DNA of 64,000 nucleotides, taken from Distichodus sexfasciatus. Lineage: Eukaryota; Chordata; Actinopteri; Characiformes; Distichodontidae. Below the pieces are notes generated by a model. That model did not search any database and was not told the DNA's origin. It worked only from the letters and a program-made list of their open reading frames with translations. The DNA lies in NCBI GenBank assembly GCA_032718565.1, contig JAVGVS010000245.1, positions 595,847 to 659,846 of the forward strand, written 5' to 3'. Every line of letters starts with the position of its first letter. The stretch's first letter is position 1. Shown piece by piece: positions 19,570 through 31,351 of the stretch. The position numbers were made by a program, and so were the translations under genes.

Positions 19570-20265
19570 CGGGAGGGTGGCACAGATGAGAGAGAGAGAG
19601 GCATATTTCTGGGGGCAAATTTGTGAATCTACACCTGCAGATCGGGGACGGACAACCCTTTGGCATCCTCGTTTGGTTTTTGCAAAGAAATCTTTTGTAC
19701 TTGCAGAGGTGGCGAAAGTATTTTCAGATATTTCTGTAATAAATAGAAACACTGGTCTAAAACCCAAAAATACAGGCTCCAAAAACGCACTCAAAGTATA
19801 AAATTACAAAACAGACCTTTTGAACCCCATTATCAACTTTACACAGTGATAAATTTTTTTCCACGTCACACTGGGTGCAAGTCTTCCCCACGCATTCACC
19901 AAGAATCGTACTTAGAGCCCACAACTTTAAACATTTCTGATGAATTAAGCCCTGGATTCACGGATGCTCTAAAGTAAAGAGGTTGTTTTGAAAATGTAAG
20001 CACTATAAAGTACAGATGTTTGAACTGTGAGTGAAATTAAACATTTATCATAAAAATAAATACTTAAATAAAGAACAGATACTTAACAATTCTACTTAAG
20101 CACAGTAACAAAGTATTTGTGATTCATATTCGTGTTACGACTTCTTACGTCCTTTCAAATGCAAAGTTTTCGAGCTGAAAATATCATTTTCTTTAACCGA
20201 GGTTACGCTTATGATTGAAGAACAGATGAGAGCTTATTTTGCTGTACGTCTAAGCACTGTCCTCA
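19570..20265. other. Gene-free AT-rich sequence
   Basis: Part of 20040-20110 (TACTTAAATAAAG, TACTTAAGCACAGTAACAAAG) resembles a common fish repeat built on ACTTAAGTACAGTAAC words. Nothing else is recognised. Confidence 0.4.
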
Positions 20266-20269
20266 AAAG

Positions 20270-20655
20270 CAAGATGTAAACTGTGAGAAGGCTGTCGTTG
20301 GCACCAGCGTTGAGGCCGAACGTGGCGGCCGATCGTCGCTACGCCCTCCGACAGCCGCCTAGCGCCTTTTTTATGGATGACATCACTGCGCCATGGCGAA
20401 AATCAATGGCTTAATGGCCTTCAGGGAGCGCGGCCCGGCGCTGACAGGTTATGTGCCACGGCCCGTGTCGCATCCTCTCCGTCTGTCCCCACCACTCTTC
20501 CCTTTCCTTCCTTTCCTTTCCTTCCGTCCCCTCTTTCGACACCTCTTAAACCCCCTCCGCCCTTCTTTTTACGCTTCTCTAACTGCCGGGCGAGACGGCG
20601 AGCCATGAGAAACACCGACGCTATTTTAATCTGCCCTCTTTTCTCCCCTGTCGCG

Positions 20656-20687
<32 letters not shown>

Positions 20688-20700
20688 TTCTCTGCTTGGG
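20270..20700. other. GC-rich then pyrimidine-rich sequence
   Basis: CpG-rich 20295-20480, then C/T-rich to (CT)n at 20655-20690. Open frames on both strands come from composition. Confidence 0.4.
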
Positions 20701-20704
20701 AATG

Positions 20705-20825
20705 TCATTAAATTGTATTAAATAGCCTTTTGTCCACAGGGCAAGGACCACCCGATATATGATAATACATTAATGCCCTGGTGCTCCAGCCACTGAGCTG
20801 AGACGTTCTTTAAGGCCAGGAGCTG
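20705..20825. promoter_or_regulatory. Candidate conserved non-coding element
   Basis: GTCATTAAATTGTATTAAATAG near 20704, CCCGATATATGATAATACATTAATGCC near 20751. AT-rich cores inside otherwise balanced unique sequence. Confidence 0.38.
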
Positions 20826-20928
20826 AGAATCACACACACACAGAATTCTATTGTCAGCGTGCATGTGTGGGTGTGAGTGTGCGTACGTCTGGGATGCATG
20901 TGCGCGAGTGTATACGGGAGGCGGGCAG

Positions 20929-20978
20929 GCAGAGAGAGAGAGAGAGGGAGAGAGAGAGAGAGAGAGAGAGAGCGAGTG
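20929..20978. repeat. (GA)n microsatellite
   Basis: GA tract beginning GCAGAGAGAGAGAGAGGG and ending GCGAGTGTGTGG. Confidence 0.85.
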
Positions 20979-20994
20979 TGTGGCTCGCTAACAA

Positions 20995-21360
20995 CTGTGA
21001 CACATACTAATAGAAACATACCTAATAAATTACAAGCTTTCAGGGTCTGGCAAGCTGACATTTTCTCTGTGAGCGGGACAATTTCATATCTGAGGCGCGG
21101 GGCAAACCAAATTGCATCACACGGAGATGCCAGCGGATTAGCATAAAAATTAACACTTAAATTTCAGCTTATTGTCAACCTCCTCTCCTGCTCCTCCAGC
21201 CAGACCAACAATCAATTCCTCTTAGAAATCTGATTAGCTTCCATGATGCTTATTATCCCAGTCATGTCCCCTCAGCCGCCGCACCGAGGCTCCCGGACTA
21301 TTTGTTTAAATAGAATTAAGAAGCTGATAAATCTATAGGTGTCTCTTAGACATACCTCCC
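20995..21360. promoter_or_regulatory. Strong candidate conserved non-coding element
   Basis: 365 bases with no repeat. TACCTAATAAATTACAAGC, CCAAATTGCATCAC, GGATTAGCATAAAAATTAAC, AGACCAACAATCAATTCC, TCTGATTAGCTTCCATGATG and GTTTAAATAGAATTAAG occur in order. Many ATTA, SOX-like ACAAT and octamer-like words are packed together, as in vertebrate developmental enhancers. Confidence 0.5.
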
Positions 21361-21434
21361 CCTCCCTTCCCCCATCACTCTTCCTCATCCCTCTCTTCAA
21401 TCCCTCCCTCCCTCCGCCCGCTTCCCTTTGTCCT

Positions 21435-21610
21435 AGCCTGCATCAACAGTTGCTGATTAAAAATGCTAATTAATATGCCATAAAGCCTCTAGAAGTAGTT
21501 TACATTTAGATGGTTTATTATTCACATATTTATTCGCCGTGGCCGGCCAAACTAGTCATCTTAAACGCGCTACCATTAAAGCCATAACTCAGCGCTGAAT
21601 TCAAAAAAGG
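21435..21610. promoter_or_regulatory. Strong candidate conserved non-coding element
   Basis: CAACAGTTGCTGATTAAAAATG and GCTAATTAATATGCC (21465-21479) are followed by GTTTATTATTCACATATTTATTC and CCATTAAAGCCATAAC. Palindromic TAATTA core with E-box-like CAGTTG nearby. Confidence 0.48.
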
Positions 21611-22300
21611 GGGGAACATATTAGATCGATTGAAAGGCTGCAAGCGGTGTCTGTCTTTCTTTATTTTGTCTTTAACCTCCCCCCTTTTTCACATGCTTTC
21701 TTTTACCTCCTTTTTCCCCTTAACTATAACACGTGTAATTAAGTAAACTGTGGCACGGGAACGGCGCTTACATTTTCCAACACGCTCCGCGTTCGTGAAT
21801 TCCACATTTACACAATGCCACGGTCAATTTCGGCCCGACTCGAGGAGGACGTCCACGTCTTGGGAAAAATCTGCAAGTTTAATCTCAACGTTGCGACGCA
21901 AGTCGGGGGTCAAGAGCTCTTGTGGACTCCTTGACTTGAAAGAAATAAAAAAAAAGGTTGAACGTTCAGGTAGTTCCCTTTTTTTAGGAGGACGTGTAAA
22001 TTTAGAAAACTTTTTCCCCTCCCGTGTTGCCTCTGCGACATCCCTAGTTACGGCATTTTCCTCTAGAGCGGCAGACGAACGCGAAATGCCCCGCTTTCCT
22101 CCGCCGTGTTGCGGCGAAATATTTGTCAATACGCTCCTATTGAAAAGGTCTCGAAAGCGTGTGTGTGTGTGTGTTTATGTGTGTGTGCGTGTGCGGTACG
22201 GGAGGCAGCGCCGCGCTTTGGGTGGCGTTCCAGGCAGTGAGAGCGGAGTTCCTTTTTGTTTAGACAAATGGTATTTCATCGCATCCAGATGTCTTTAAGC
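21611..22300. other. Gene-free CpG-containing sequence with TG tract
   Basis: Open frames on both strands (plus 21750-22298, minus 21824-22129) cross the (TG)n tract at 22159-22190. They have no recognisable domain or splice signals. Confidence 0.4.
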
Positions 22301-22800
22301 ACAGTTCATCCACCACGCGCGCACTCCAAGATATACAAAAAAAATGTATACAAACATTTATTCATAACTTCGTGCCTGCACTCGGGCTCAAGGGTCGCAA
22401 TACGCCCCTGACGCTTCCACGCGTTTCTTTTTAAGGCCCGAGTTAAGCCTCTCGCCTTAAACAAAGACGCCGTAACGTGTCCGCCAACGACCGCCTCCGT
22501 TTTTTTGGGGTTGGGAATGTGCATTTTCCAACCTCGGCTCAGCGTCCGAATAAAAACGGCATCGTCGACGTTGGGGTTGCGACCTGGAATTTCTTGACCT
22601 GAGATGAAGGAGATGCAATGTAGGGCAGGCGTAGAGGGAGAGAGTAGAGGAAAAAGTGGAGGAAGAGGGCGGGCTACGAAAGTGCATGTACCATGTTGTA
22701 AGTGGATAACAGTCTCAGCTATGCAGAAGAATAATTTAAACCAGTAAAGTCCCCCCTCACCGCCCCCACTCCTCGCCCCCCACCCCACCCACCGCCCCGG
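22301..22800. other. Gene-free sequence ending in a C-rich quadruplex-prone tract
   Basis: CpG-rich unique DNA, then C-tracts from 22751 to 22800 separated by one to three bases, giving minus-strand quadruplex potential. The minus-strand frame 22306-22788 reads through it and is not supported. Confidence 0.4.
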
Positions 22801-23105
22801 CCGACCCTCTATTCTTATGTTAACATGGCTAAAGAGGAATGGGCCACCCAGCAGCCAAAACTTAAGACCTCGCTGGCGGAAAAATAATCCGTTCCCTTCT
22901 CCATCCCCGACAAAGTAACTTTACTCACTTAAAACCTCATATGCGCCGGGGCCCCGTTTCTCTTGTGGGGGCCGAGGCTTGCGTATTACTTTAGCGCACA
23001 GTTTAAGAACAATAAACGCGCAGCCGGCCGGCCTATTTTTCCGAGCTAATGCCGCGCGGCGGCGGGGGAAGAATTCAAAAAGTCTTTAAATTCTGAATAA
23101 ACACC
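22801..23105. promoter_or_regulatory. CpG-rich candidate regulatory block
   Basis: Dense CpG at 22940-23070 (GCGCCGGGGCCCCG, GCAGCCGGCCGGCC, GCCGCGCGGCGGCG) together with GAACAATAAACGCGC and CTTTAAATTCTGAATAAAC. This small CpG cluster could mark a regulatory element. There is no exon beside it, so I do not call a promoter. Confidence 0.35.
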
Positions 23106-23139
23106 ATGCTCTTTGTTGACTGTAGGCACTCTTTTTTGC

Positions 23140-23182
23140 CCCCTCCCTCCCCTCTCTCACTCTTTCCCTCCCTCCTTCACTC

Positions 23183-23223
<41 letters not shown>

Positions 23224-23232
23224 TCACTCTTG
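23140..23232. repeat. (CT)n microsatellite
   Basis: CT dinucleotides at 23187-23218 inside a wider C/T-rich run. Confidence 0.85.
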
Positions 23233-23269
23233 TTGTGTTTTTTCTCCAAACAATACATCCTCCTCCACA

Positions 23270-23770
23270 TCTGAGCAACACACCTCGCTGCCGTTTTTAT
23301 AGGTTAAGCCCCGTAGTATGGAGAGTCATATTTTACGCCGCTGGTTTATTTTTACGAGGCCGGGTGTAATTAACGCTGCGTGTCCTATCTCTCAGCCATC
23401 GATGCCAAGGCCCTTTTATTTAAACAACTTTATTGTGAAATGTTTGCGTTCTCAGCATTCGCCGGGGCCCACACACAGATTATTATTTCATACTTCTCGG
23501 GGACGCTTCGGAACGTTTACGCTTTTTTGTGCCACGGGGTTATTGTTTTTGATTACCGACGGCTCTCTGGATGAATCAGCGAGGAGCAGGAGGGTTTAAA
23601 CAAGAAAAAAAAGGCAAAAGCTGTTTATGGAGGGCCGAGTGTGAACCTGAAGGCCTCGCCCAGGCCAAATCTGCTCTCGCTCGCTTGATTTATGAAGCCA
23701 AGGTTAAACTATTTACGTCCAAATGGCTTGAGTTGTTTAATTCCGCTGCTTGGGGCCCTTTACATTTTTT
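23270..23770. promoter_or_regulatory. Candidate conserved non-coding block
   Basis: GGGTGTAATTAACGC near 23364, TTTAAACAACTTTATTGTG near 23419, ACACAGATTATTATTTC near 23473, GTTTATGGAGG near 23622 and TTGATTTATGAAGCC near 23685. Mixed unique sequence, repeat-free for 500 bases. Confidence 0.38.
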
Positions 23771-24335
23771 ATCCCTGCTCTTCTTTTTTCTTTTCTTTCT
23801 CTCTCTTTTTTTTTTATTCGGAGGGCTGCAGGGCCGTGCGAGTGCATCTGTTGCCTTGTATTTATTGTAACGGAACAAGTAGGCGAGCGCGAGAAGGGGG
23901 AAGACGGCGGCCTCGACGTGTTAATGAGCCCCTATGGCGAACCACGCAAGAGACGCGAGGTCCTGAATTACGCCTTTAAAGGAGAACGCTGCCGACTGCG
24001 CACAAATACGTTAAATAAAGCCAAAAAGCCAAATCCAAACAGCCACGTCCTGTAGTGCGGAACGGGTGGCCGTCTTCGGAGATAGTCTTGTAAAGAAAAA
24101 TAAGGCTAAAAAGTGAATGATGTGCCAGGACAAGACACCGAGACGGATCAGATGGGAGAGCAGATGTCCTTTAACGATGTTTTTTGCCCGATCACGCCCC
24201 GCCGCCCCGTGCCACCGTGCACGCTTTAAGAGCTGACTTTCCATGGTGTACAGGTGTCCGAAATGAAACGCAAAGTCGCAGAACAGAAGGTTTAGAGCAG
24301 CGTAACGGCACTTCGCGAGGCCTACGCTGTCGACT
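23771..24335. other. Gene-free sequence
   Basis: T-rich tract at 23785-23817, then CpG-rich unique DNA. Short frames on both strands are not supported. Confidence 0.4.
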
Positions 24336-24339
24336 GAAC

Positions 24340-24457
24340 TGTTGGAGCAGTGGCTTGTTAGCGTCGTCTCGTCCTTTTACCGCGAGGCCTTCATCCCAAA
24401 TCTTTCAGGCCGGGAGGTAAAAGGACGAGACGACGCTAACAAGCCACTGCTCCAACA
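24340..24457. repeat. Perfect 42-base inverted repeat with 34-base loop
   Basis: Arms 24340-24381 and 24416-24457 are exact complements with no mismatch. The sequence is not a microsatellite. CGCGAGGCCT occurs just before the left arm (24314-24323) and again at its inner end (24381-24390). A short repeat at a fold-back junction is what template switching during replication would leave. No transposon end or target duplication is visible. A transcript would form a very stable hairpin. Confidence 0.92.
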
Positions 24458-24589
24458 CATGGAAACTGACATGGGTGTGTGGATGCCTAAAGGGGCACGA
24501 AAGCCTCCAAGGCATTTTTTGGGAGATTTGTTAAGCAATGAGTATGTCTTGCTTCGCTTTAATTTTTTTTCAGTCTGACACTTAACACA

Positions 24590-25080
24590 GAAAAGATGGA
24601 GATGGATCTAGTGTGATCGCAACTGTTACCTCAAATTCAGCCAATTCCATTTCAGCTAATTCATTACTACCGTGCAATTTTGACCAATTACCGCAACTTT
24701 ACCGCAATTTTCGACCAAATGTTATCGTTTCCTGAAAAACACTGACCCATACGTTAGCAAACTCACTTCCTTGTTACATTTAGAAGATGTGATAAAAACG
24801 TCTCACGTTTACCTTCAGAAATCACTAAATGATTAATGGTTCTCTTCATGTTAATTCATTGTTAAAGAATCATTATAAAGGGCCACAAAATTTCACATTT
24901 TTCTGCAACTTTGACTTGCTTCCGCAACTTTATTGCAACAAAACGTCTAAAAACACGGCAACTTTCAAACTTTCACGTTTTTTAAAGAAAAACCGCCGCA
25001 AAATCTGCCATTTTAGGCCGCAACAATCTCAAAAAAGGCCATATTTTTGGTGGTGTTAGTTTTTGATTACTGATTACTAA
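24590..25080. repeat. Probable dispersed repeat with CCGCAACTTT words
   Basis: Reiterates TTACCGCAACTTTACCGC, CTTCCGCAACTTTATTGC and GGCCGCAACAATCTC, with diverged internal similarity between 24680-24720 and 24900-24990. It looks like an old non-autonomous transposon without clear ends. Confidence 0.45.
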
Positions 25081-25125
25081 GAGATTAAGAGATCATTGTG
25101 TGAACTGTCCAGTGCTAAAGTGCTT

Positions 25126-25360
25126 TGGGGGAGTAATGGTTAGGCCGTTCACCTCGTTTTCAAAAGGTTGCCGGCTCGAATCCCAGGAACGATGAAGATA
25201 TCACTGAGCTACTCGTGAGCAAAGTATCGCCCCCCCCCCCAAACAATGCAGCCCATGTCAGCTGGCCACTGCACCTTCACGGATGGGTCAAATGCAGTGG
25301 TCACATTTCGGTGTGGTGCAATGTGTGCTGTGCTGTGTTCACTCACTCACTTTCACTTTC
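25126..25360 (+). mobile_element. tRNA-derived SINE, family A, copy 5 (diverged)
   Basis: GTAATGGTTAGGCCGTTCAC, B-box GGCTCGAATCCC, GAGCTACTCGTGAGCAAAGT, a C10 run, GGATGGGTCAAATGC and CTGTGTTCACTCACTCAC. The head and the centre are degraded; the tail repeats CACTCACTTTCACTTTC. Confidence 0.8.
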
Positions 25361-25364
25361 GTCA

Positions 25365-26270
25365 TTGTTCTGAAGAGTTGAAGACAGAGAGTTGGAAGAG
25401 CTTTGCTCAACCTTTCATGGGGGTTCACTCTCCTTTACGAGCTGCTAATTTGGCAAATTATCGAGTAATGTTGTTTAACAAACTTTTTTCTTTCTTTCTT
25501 CAGGAGAGGCACGTTTCGGAGCAGGAGGAATATTAAAATGCAAAGTACAGGGGCACCAGAGGAATTTACTTGTGGACAACACCTACAGTGCGTGTGTAAA
25601 GTCTAAGGCTCTCATTTCTTCATATCCAGGCTTTCTTGTGTTTTAGGTGTTTTAGCGTCTTGAGGAATACTCTTTGCGTGCATGTTTGCCTGTTGCAGAA
25701 TATAAAGAAATGAGGGGCGGCTCGAGACTTTTGCACCACAACCTCAGCAAGGCCTTCAAAGAACTTCTCCTCGCTGGGCCCGCCGATGTGCAGATGGGAC
25801 GTCTGAATTTCAAGTTTGTCATCTTATGATTAAGAAAAGGAAATGATTTCACTTTAAAGACATCCCTCCACCCCTCTCTTACAACCGCACAAGCCACCCA
25901 GCTGCTCTCTGTCACTTTTGTTCGCTCGTCATGCCGTAATCCTTTTGTTTTCTCTCTCCGTCCCTCTCCTTCCCCGTTCCCTGTACCTGCTGGCCTGCGA
26001 TTTGAAATGTAGAGTTTTTAAAACCTGTACCTGCAGACGTATCTATTAGACAGTAGAGTGAAAGAGTTCATCTGTTTTTACAGCAAAAGACAGGGGAAAG
26101 AAAAGCCAGATTGTGACGACAGCGTGGCCCGGGGTCCGCTCTGGGACCTGACCTCAGTTTAACTGGAGCACTGTGCCATTTTCCTGTGACCTCGGGCTTG
26201 TTAAAGTGGAAAAGACGGAGAGGGAGGAGAAGGAGGGGGGAGTAGAGGTTCACGAGAGCACAGAGCAAGA
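25365..26270. other. Gene-free sequence
   Basis: Contains ATTTGGCAAATTATCGAGTAATG near 25447 and a strong pyrimidine-AG (TTTCTTTCTTTCTTCAG) at 25486-25502. The latter looks like a splice acceptor, but no donor or coding sequence follows. Confidence 0.35.
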
Positions 26271-26277
26271 GGTTGGG

Positions 26278-26320
26278 GATGCGTGTGTGTGTGGGTGTGT
26301 GTATGTGTGTGTGTGGGGGG
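26278..26320. repeat. (TG)n microsatellite
   Basis: Interrupted TG tract followed by a G-run. Confidence 0.85.
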
Positions 26321-27725
26321 AGGTTTCTCCGAGATGGAATCGTCGGTTCTCCATAAAGCCGCTGAGACAGACAGAACCCCGTCTCGCCTGTCACATTAAA
26401 CCGTCTCTCAGAAACACATCTGTACGTGCACCACAAATCACGGCCCGGGCCACACCGGGTAGGGGAAATGCGTCGGTGGGAACTGTAAATGTTTCAGAAA
26501 AAGCAGATAAAAAAAACCTCTGAAAATCCCCCCGCGCTGGGAGTCAAGTGTGGGTTTTTTTTTCTGAAAACGTCTGGTAGCGTTTCAAGATCCATCTAGA
26601 AACCTGTATTCTGCAGATACGCTCCTCTCTGCCAAAAAGCCGAATTCCCGCACCAAAGATCTATCCAAGAAAGGGCACGGGAGCTTTCTAAACTCTCTCT
26701 GTAGGCATTAACTTCGTTGGTACGCTACCTACCTACCCAGCAGCCGAGCTCCCGGGAACAGAGATCTGCAAAAAAGGTTGCGTTGGAACAACAGCACGAA
26801 GCCGTAACAGTGTGACGTTACACAGGACCGGGCAAAAGACTTGAAACCTCTGCATGCCGTTGAGGGTGTGTGTGTGTTTGTACGTGTCATGTTTTGGTGT
26901 GTGTTGTCTCTGTGTTATCTGTGGCTTAGCTCTTATGTCAGGGCAGCCGTTACTGTAGTGCTAAAGCTCAGGCCAGCAGAAACAGATCGAAGCGCTCACC
27001 TGGCCACTGTCGACTCAGCAAAATTTCCCCACTGGGCCGAGTGGAACGTTCTAGCGACTCGCCAATCCAGTGCCAGTAACGAAGCAAACGACAAAAATCT
27101 CTATCAAATAAATAATTCAAGTCATAGAGCCTCATTTACCAACCATTCTTACGTAGAAATTTAGTCTTAAACCCACTTCTGACATTCACCAATGTCTTCT
27201 TATTTAAAATGGATTTTTTGGTTAAAAAAAAAAAAAAGATTCTACAACCTCTGAAAAGAATTCATGTCAATTTTAATACACACAAATTTGTGCAAATATT
27301 AGGTTAAAAGATTTACTTGAATTCTACAGTTCTACAATATTACACTATTTAAACGTCTTACCTTTCTTAAGAACAAACGTACAAAAAAAATTAGGCAAAT
27401 ATCATTGACTGAGGCCCGTAGTGTCTAAGACTCCACTAGGACAGCGAGTGGATGAGTTGGATTCATTTGCGCGTCGTGGTAAAAGGTCTAATGAGAAAGA
27501 CAGGATTGGAATGCTTACAGCGTAAAAGTCCCAGCGTGGCACGAAAAACACGTTTGTGGAACGCGTCGCGTTCCAGGCCTCCGAGTCAGTGATGTCATGC
27601 TTGACTACCTTATCGATCCCACCTGGCTCCAACACTACTCTCACCGGCATCGTTCAAACCCTCTCAATTTTTAATCACCAGCTCAACACAGGATCTCGGC
27701 TGGGTCTCCCAAAACCTGTACGGCC
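26321..27725. other. Gene-free sequence
   Basis: Mixed unique DNA with a short TG tract at 26866-26878 and an A14 tract near 27224. Open frames at 26841-27164 and 27402-27650 show no family features and no splice context. Confidence 0.4.
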
Positions 27726-27737
27726 TCTGCTGCTCCC

Positions 27738-27797
27738 CCGACACACACACACACTTACACACACACACACTTACACACACACACTTACACACTATAA
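27738..27797. repeat. ACACACACTT minisatellite
   Basis: CA runs regularly interrupted by CTTACA, giving units of about 16-18 bases. Confidence 0.8.
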
Positions 27798-27799
27798 TT

Positions 27800-28505
27800 T
27801 GTCATGGTGACAATAAAAAGAATACTTACCGTTTCTGTATTTTGTTATACTAGTAGAAAGTCTTTATTTTACACTTCTACAATTAGTTATTTCATTCATT
27901 CATTCATTCATTCATTTCGTAGTTTGTGGAAATGTATAACAACAGGAACAGCAAAAATGTCAATTCATTTATTTATCCGATGTGTTAAATGTGAAATACA
28001 AATGGGATAAATCTTTATTTTTATGACTTTGTTTTTTACACTTCTACAAACTGTAAATTCATTCATTCACTGATGCTCTTTGTATTCAACATTTAACACA
28101 TTGCTCAATGCTGTCCATGTTTTCTGGTTATAAAGAGACGGCATTTAACACGTCTTTAACACTGCCGCCAAGTTAAACTCACCAAGTTCATTTGCACTGT
28201 GGTTGTGTGTAGATTTTGGACCCCGAGCTTTTTCATCTCTCTGGATACTTGACTCTGACATGCCTCCAATCCGGTCAGAAACTACTTAAACTACTTATAC
28301 TGCACAAAAAACTTGAATATCTATATTTTAGCACGAGCTACTTTAATAAGCACACACACACAGGCTGCACACCATCTTCAACTTTTTTGGGTTGCATTTT
28401 CACCTTTTGCACTAAAGCGTTTAGCCCCACAGACTGATGCAGAAATGAGCCTGTTAATATGACAAACCACCGAACGTAGAACTAATTAAACACTCTCAAA
28501 CCCAG
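27800..28505. other. AT-rich sequence with short ATTC tandem repeat
   Basis: (ATTC)n lies at 27892-27917. TTTTACACTTCTACAA occurs at both 27867 and 28035, suggesting an old local duplication. No gene seen. Confidence 0.4.
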
Positions 28506-28509
28506 TAAT

Positions 28510-29640
28510 GTGGTGTTGGTGTTCATTAAAGCGCACGCGAACACACACCCCGGCGAGTGGCATAGCGGGGCTTCGCCCAGCCTACGCTGCGTCTCTTTGA
28601 CCTTGCGCTGCCATATTCATTACATCATTAAGTTACCTCTTCATTAACTTTTCATTATTTATGGGGGCTTTTGGGGAGGGGAGAGTCTTTATCAAATACT
28701 ATCTTTTGTTGAGCTCACAAAGCAGGAACAGACCTAACCACCATGTCCACCACCACCACCATCTCCACTTTCTCCCCAAAACTCACACAACTCACTCCGA
28801 CGCTAGAACTGACCATCACTTTTACCAGCAAAATCCCCAAATTTTAATTATCGTCAAAATCTGAAATATGAATCGTCTAAAATATGTGAATTTACAATTC
28901 TGTCTTATTTAGACTTTTGGTCATTTGAGACGATTCACATTTGAAAATTTGAACCATCTCAAATTTACTATTGAGTCCAAAATCCTAAACTCTGAACTGT
29001 CACTTGCACATCAATACCCAATCTTTCGGAAATAAAGGGCGCCTAACGATCATTTTCGGTAATGGCTCAAACGTGCTTCATTCCTCTACGCACTCGAGCC
29101 TTATTTTTTTGGGAATTTGCAGCGCATTTCTCTAATTTATTTTCATAGCCGTTTTTCCACCAGAGAAATCGACGGACAATGCCATTGGAGTCACGCAAAC
29201 ACCAGCGACTGTAGATAAACATATTTGTGTGCTCTACCCTTACAAGAGCGCCATTCTGTTCCCAGGGCGTAGCGCGCTAGCTGTCATTAGCGAGCCATCG
29301 GCCCCTCCACCGACACAGATTGCCTTTTTAAAAAAGTCTGGCCGCCGACCATTTCGCATCGTAGGCCAATTATAAATGGCAAATCACAATCACGCCGATT
29401 TTTTTTCTCCCTCTCCCTCCCCCCAACCCCCCCAACACTCCACTCTGGCCGGGCTCCATGGCATCTCTTGAATAATATGGTGATAGCCCTTTGTGCGACA
29501 GCCTGCCCAGGCGTCAGGATATTTTACACATTCATGTGTCGCTTTCTGGACTCGGAAACGCTCTCGCGCTGCATGCAGCGGCACCGCCTGGCCAAGTGTC
29601 TACCCTTTAGCTGGCCTGTGCTTCGCCATATCAGAATGCT
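28510..29640. promoter_or_regulatory. Candidate conserved non-coding blocks
   Basis: 28600-28670 has GCCATATTCATTACATCATTAAG and TTCATTAACTTTTCATTATTTATGGG. 29120-29310 has CTCTAATTTATTTTCATAGCC and GTAGATAAACATATTTGTG (FOX-like GTAAACA relative). 29355-29390 has GGCCAATTATAAATGGC. 28870-28940 carries a short inverted pair, GAATCGTCTAAAA / TTTGAGACGATTC. CCACC-rich (28741-28770) and C-rich (29409-29443) tracts interrupt. Confidence 0.37.
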
Positions 29641-30300
29641 AATAAATCGCCTCCTTCTAACCCTTCCCTCCCACCCACCCACCCCACCCGAATCGTCTCG
29701 AATTGGCCCGCGTTAATCTGCAAGACGGCGACAGACAGGTGACGGCGATAAATCGCGGAAAGCCGGTAAAGAGAGAAAAAAAAAAAGACGATTTGAGACC
29801 ACTGATGAAGAAGAACAGGAGAGGAGCGGAGGAAGCTATTAAAGTGTATTGGGGGGAGGCATTAGGCTTGAGTGATAGGGGACCTGGACTGACTTCCAGT
29901 ATCGTAGTCTTTAGTGTGTGTTTTATTCGTGTGTGTGTGTGTGTTGAAGTGTGTGGGTGTGTGTGAGCTCCCTCTCAATCCAACACTCCATCCCATGATC
30001 ATTCGCCAATTACGGCAAGCTAATGCATCCCGAGCCTGGAATTCCGCCCCAAAAGCGAGGGGGAGATCTCTCTGGAGGAACGCTAATAATATAACTTAAA
30101 ACATGCTGAGAGAGAGCATTATGCGCAAAATGGAAATCAAAAAAGAAAAACACAGTGTAATTTAAACTAGGGCAAGGCTGGAATGGGTTTATCGTATAAA
30201 TTGCATTCTCCCTCCCTCTCTCTCACTCTCTAATATCATCATAAAAGCATATATTAGAAGGGGTCTCAGGACTGGAAGGAGGGCCAGCGAACGGCACCGA
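29641..30300. other. Gene-free sequence, with one AT-rich block that may be regulatory
   Basis: A (TG)n tract lies at 29929-29962. 30090-30215 is unique and AT-rich (GAGCATTATGCGCAAAATGG, GTGTAATTTAAACTAGGGC, CGTATAAATTGCATTC) and may be a small regulatory element. Confidence 0.33.
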
Positions 30301-30346
30301 GTAGAGGAGGAGGAGGAGGGGGAGGAGGAGGAGGAGAGCGAGGCAA
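30301..30346. repeat. (GGA)n trinucleotide repeat
   Basis: GAGGAGGAGGAGGAGG with G-run interruptions. Confidence 0.8.
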
Positions 30347-31314
30347 CATGGAGGGCCGGGTAATAGCCTTGTGAGGAGGATTCCACAGGGCATCACCTCG
30401 GAGCATGTCCCACATACAAAGCCAAGTCTCCAGAGAACGAGTCTATTACAGACACACCTCGGGAAGTTACTGACTGCCAATGGCTCACCTAACCACACAC
30501 ACACTCTCACACACTCACTCGAGCACACTGAGTTACTGAGCGAATATCAAACAGCCCCCAGACCCGGCCCCTGTTGCACATTTTCAACATGCAATTGACT
30601 AAAAATAAATAAACAGACACAGCGGGATCTGGATAAAGAAAGAAAGACGCATATTTGTGTCCGAAAACTGCAATAACCGAAAGGTTCAGAAAAAGCTGAA
30701 ACGGAGACCACCGCCGGCTTTAGTCGTTTGACAGCGAGAACAGGATAGACATGAGGAGTGACGTGAAACCGGTTTATCGGCGCTAGGGCTCGGGTGCAAA
30801 GATATAACGTGCAGAAAGTCAAAATGGCTTGAAACGAGAATTGACAAGTACGCTGCCGTGCACACGCTCACAAATAAACACACTCACGAACACACACACA
30901 CACACAGAGTGGGGTCTGCTTGGTCCGTCTCACGTTCCGCATGAGGACTTGTTTTATTTCCGAGTAGCTGATTTGCTGACGGGAGGTGTGCTGATATATT
31001 CTAATCACTTTTTTAGCCTGAATGATCATCACATCCAACGGGCCACTCAGCAATTTGTCGTCTTAACACCGAGCCACTCAGAAAAACAACGCAACATTAC
31101 CGTCCTCCACCCAAAAGAGATTCGGACCCCCCTCGTTACTTTTTTATTCCTCGTCACCGGGTTGTTAACACTCCTCATTTTTCCGCCACCGAGTTTGTTT
31201 TCTCTTCGTTCTGAAGTGACCTAAAGTTGAGTCGATAAAACGTTCGCAAGCCGTGGATGTGGTGAAAAGCTGCAACAGGTGCGAGAAGAGGCAGGGAATG
31301 CAAAGTGTATGTTC

Positions 31315-31351
<37 letters not shown>

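Noticed and set aside
19250..19801. 183-codon open frame on the plus strand
   Set aside because: Two CA tracts supply most of the open length (His/Thr runs).
21750..22298. 182-codon open frame on the plus strand
   Set aside because: CpG-rich sequence and a TG tract keep it open. There is an overlapping open frame on the other strand and no recognisable protein.
25486..25550. Strong acceptor-like pyrimidine tract with TTCAG on the plus strand
   Set aside because: No donor or coding stretch follows; a simple TTTC repeat explains the tract.
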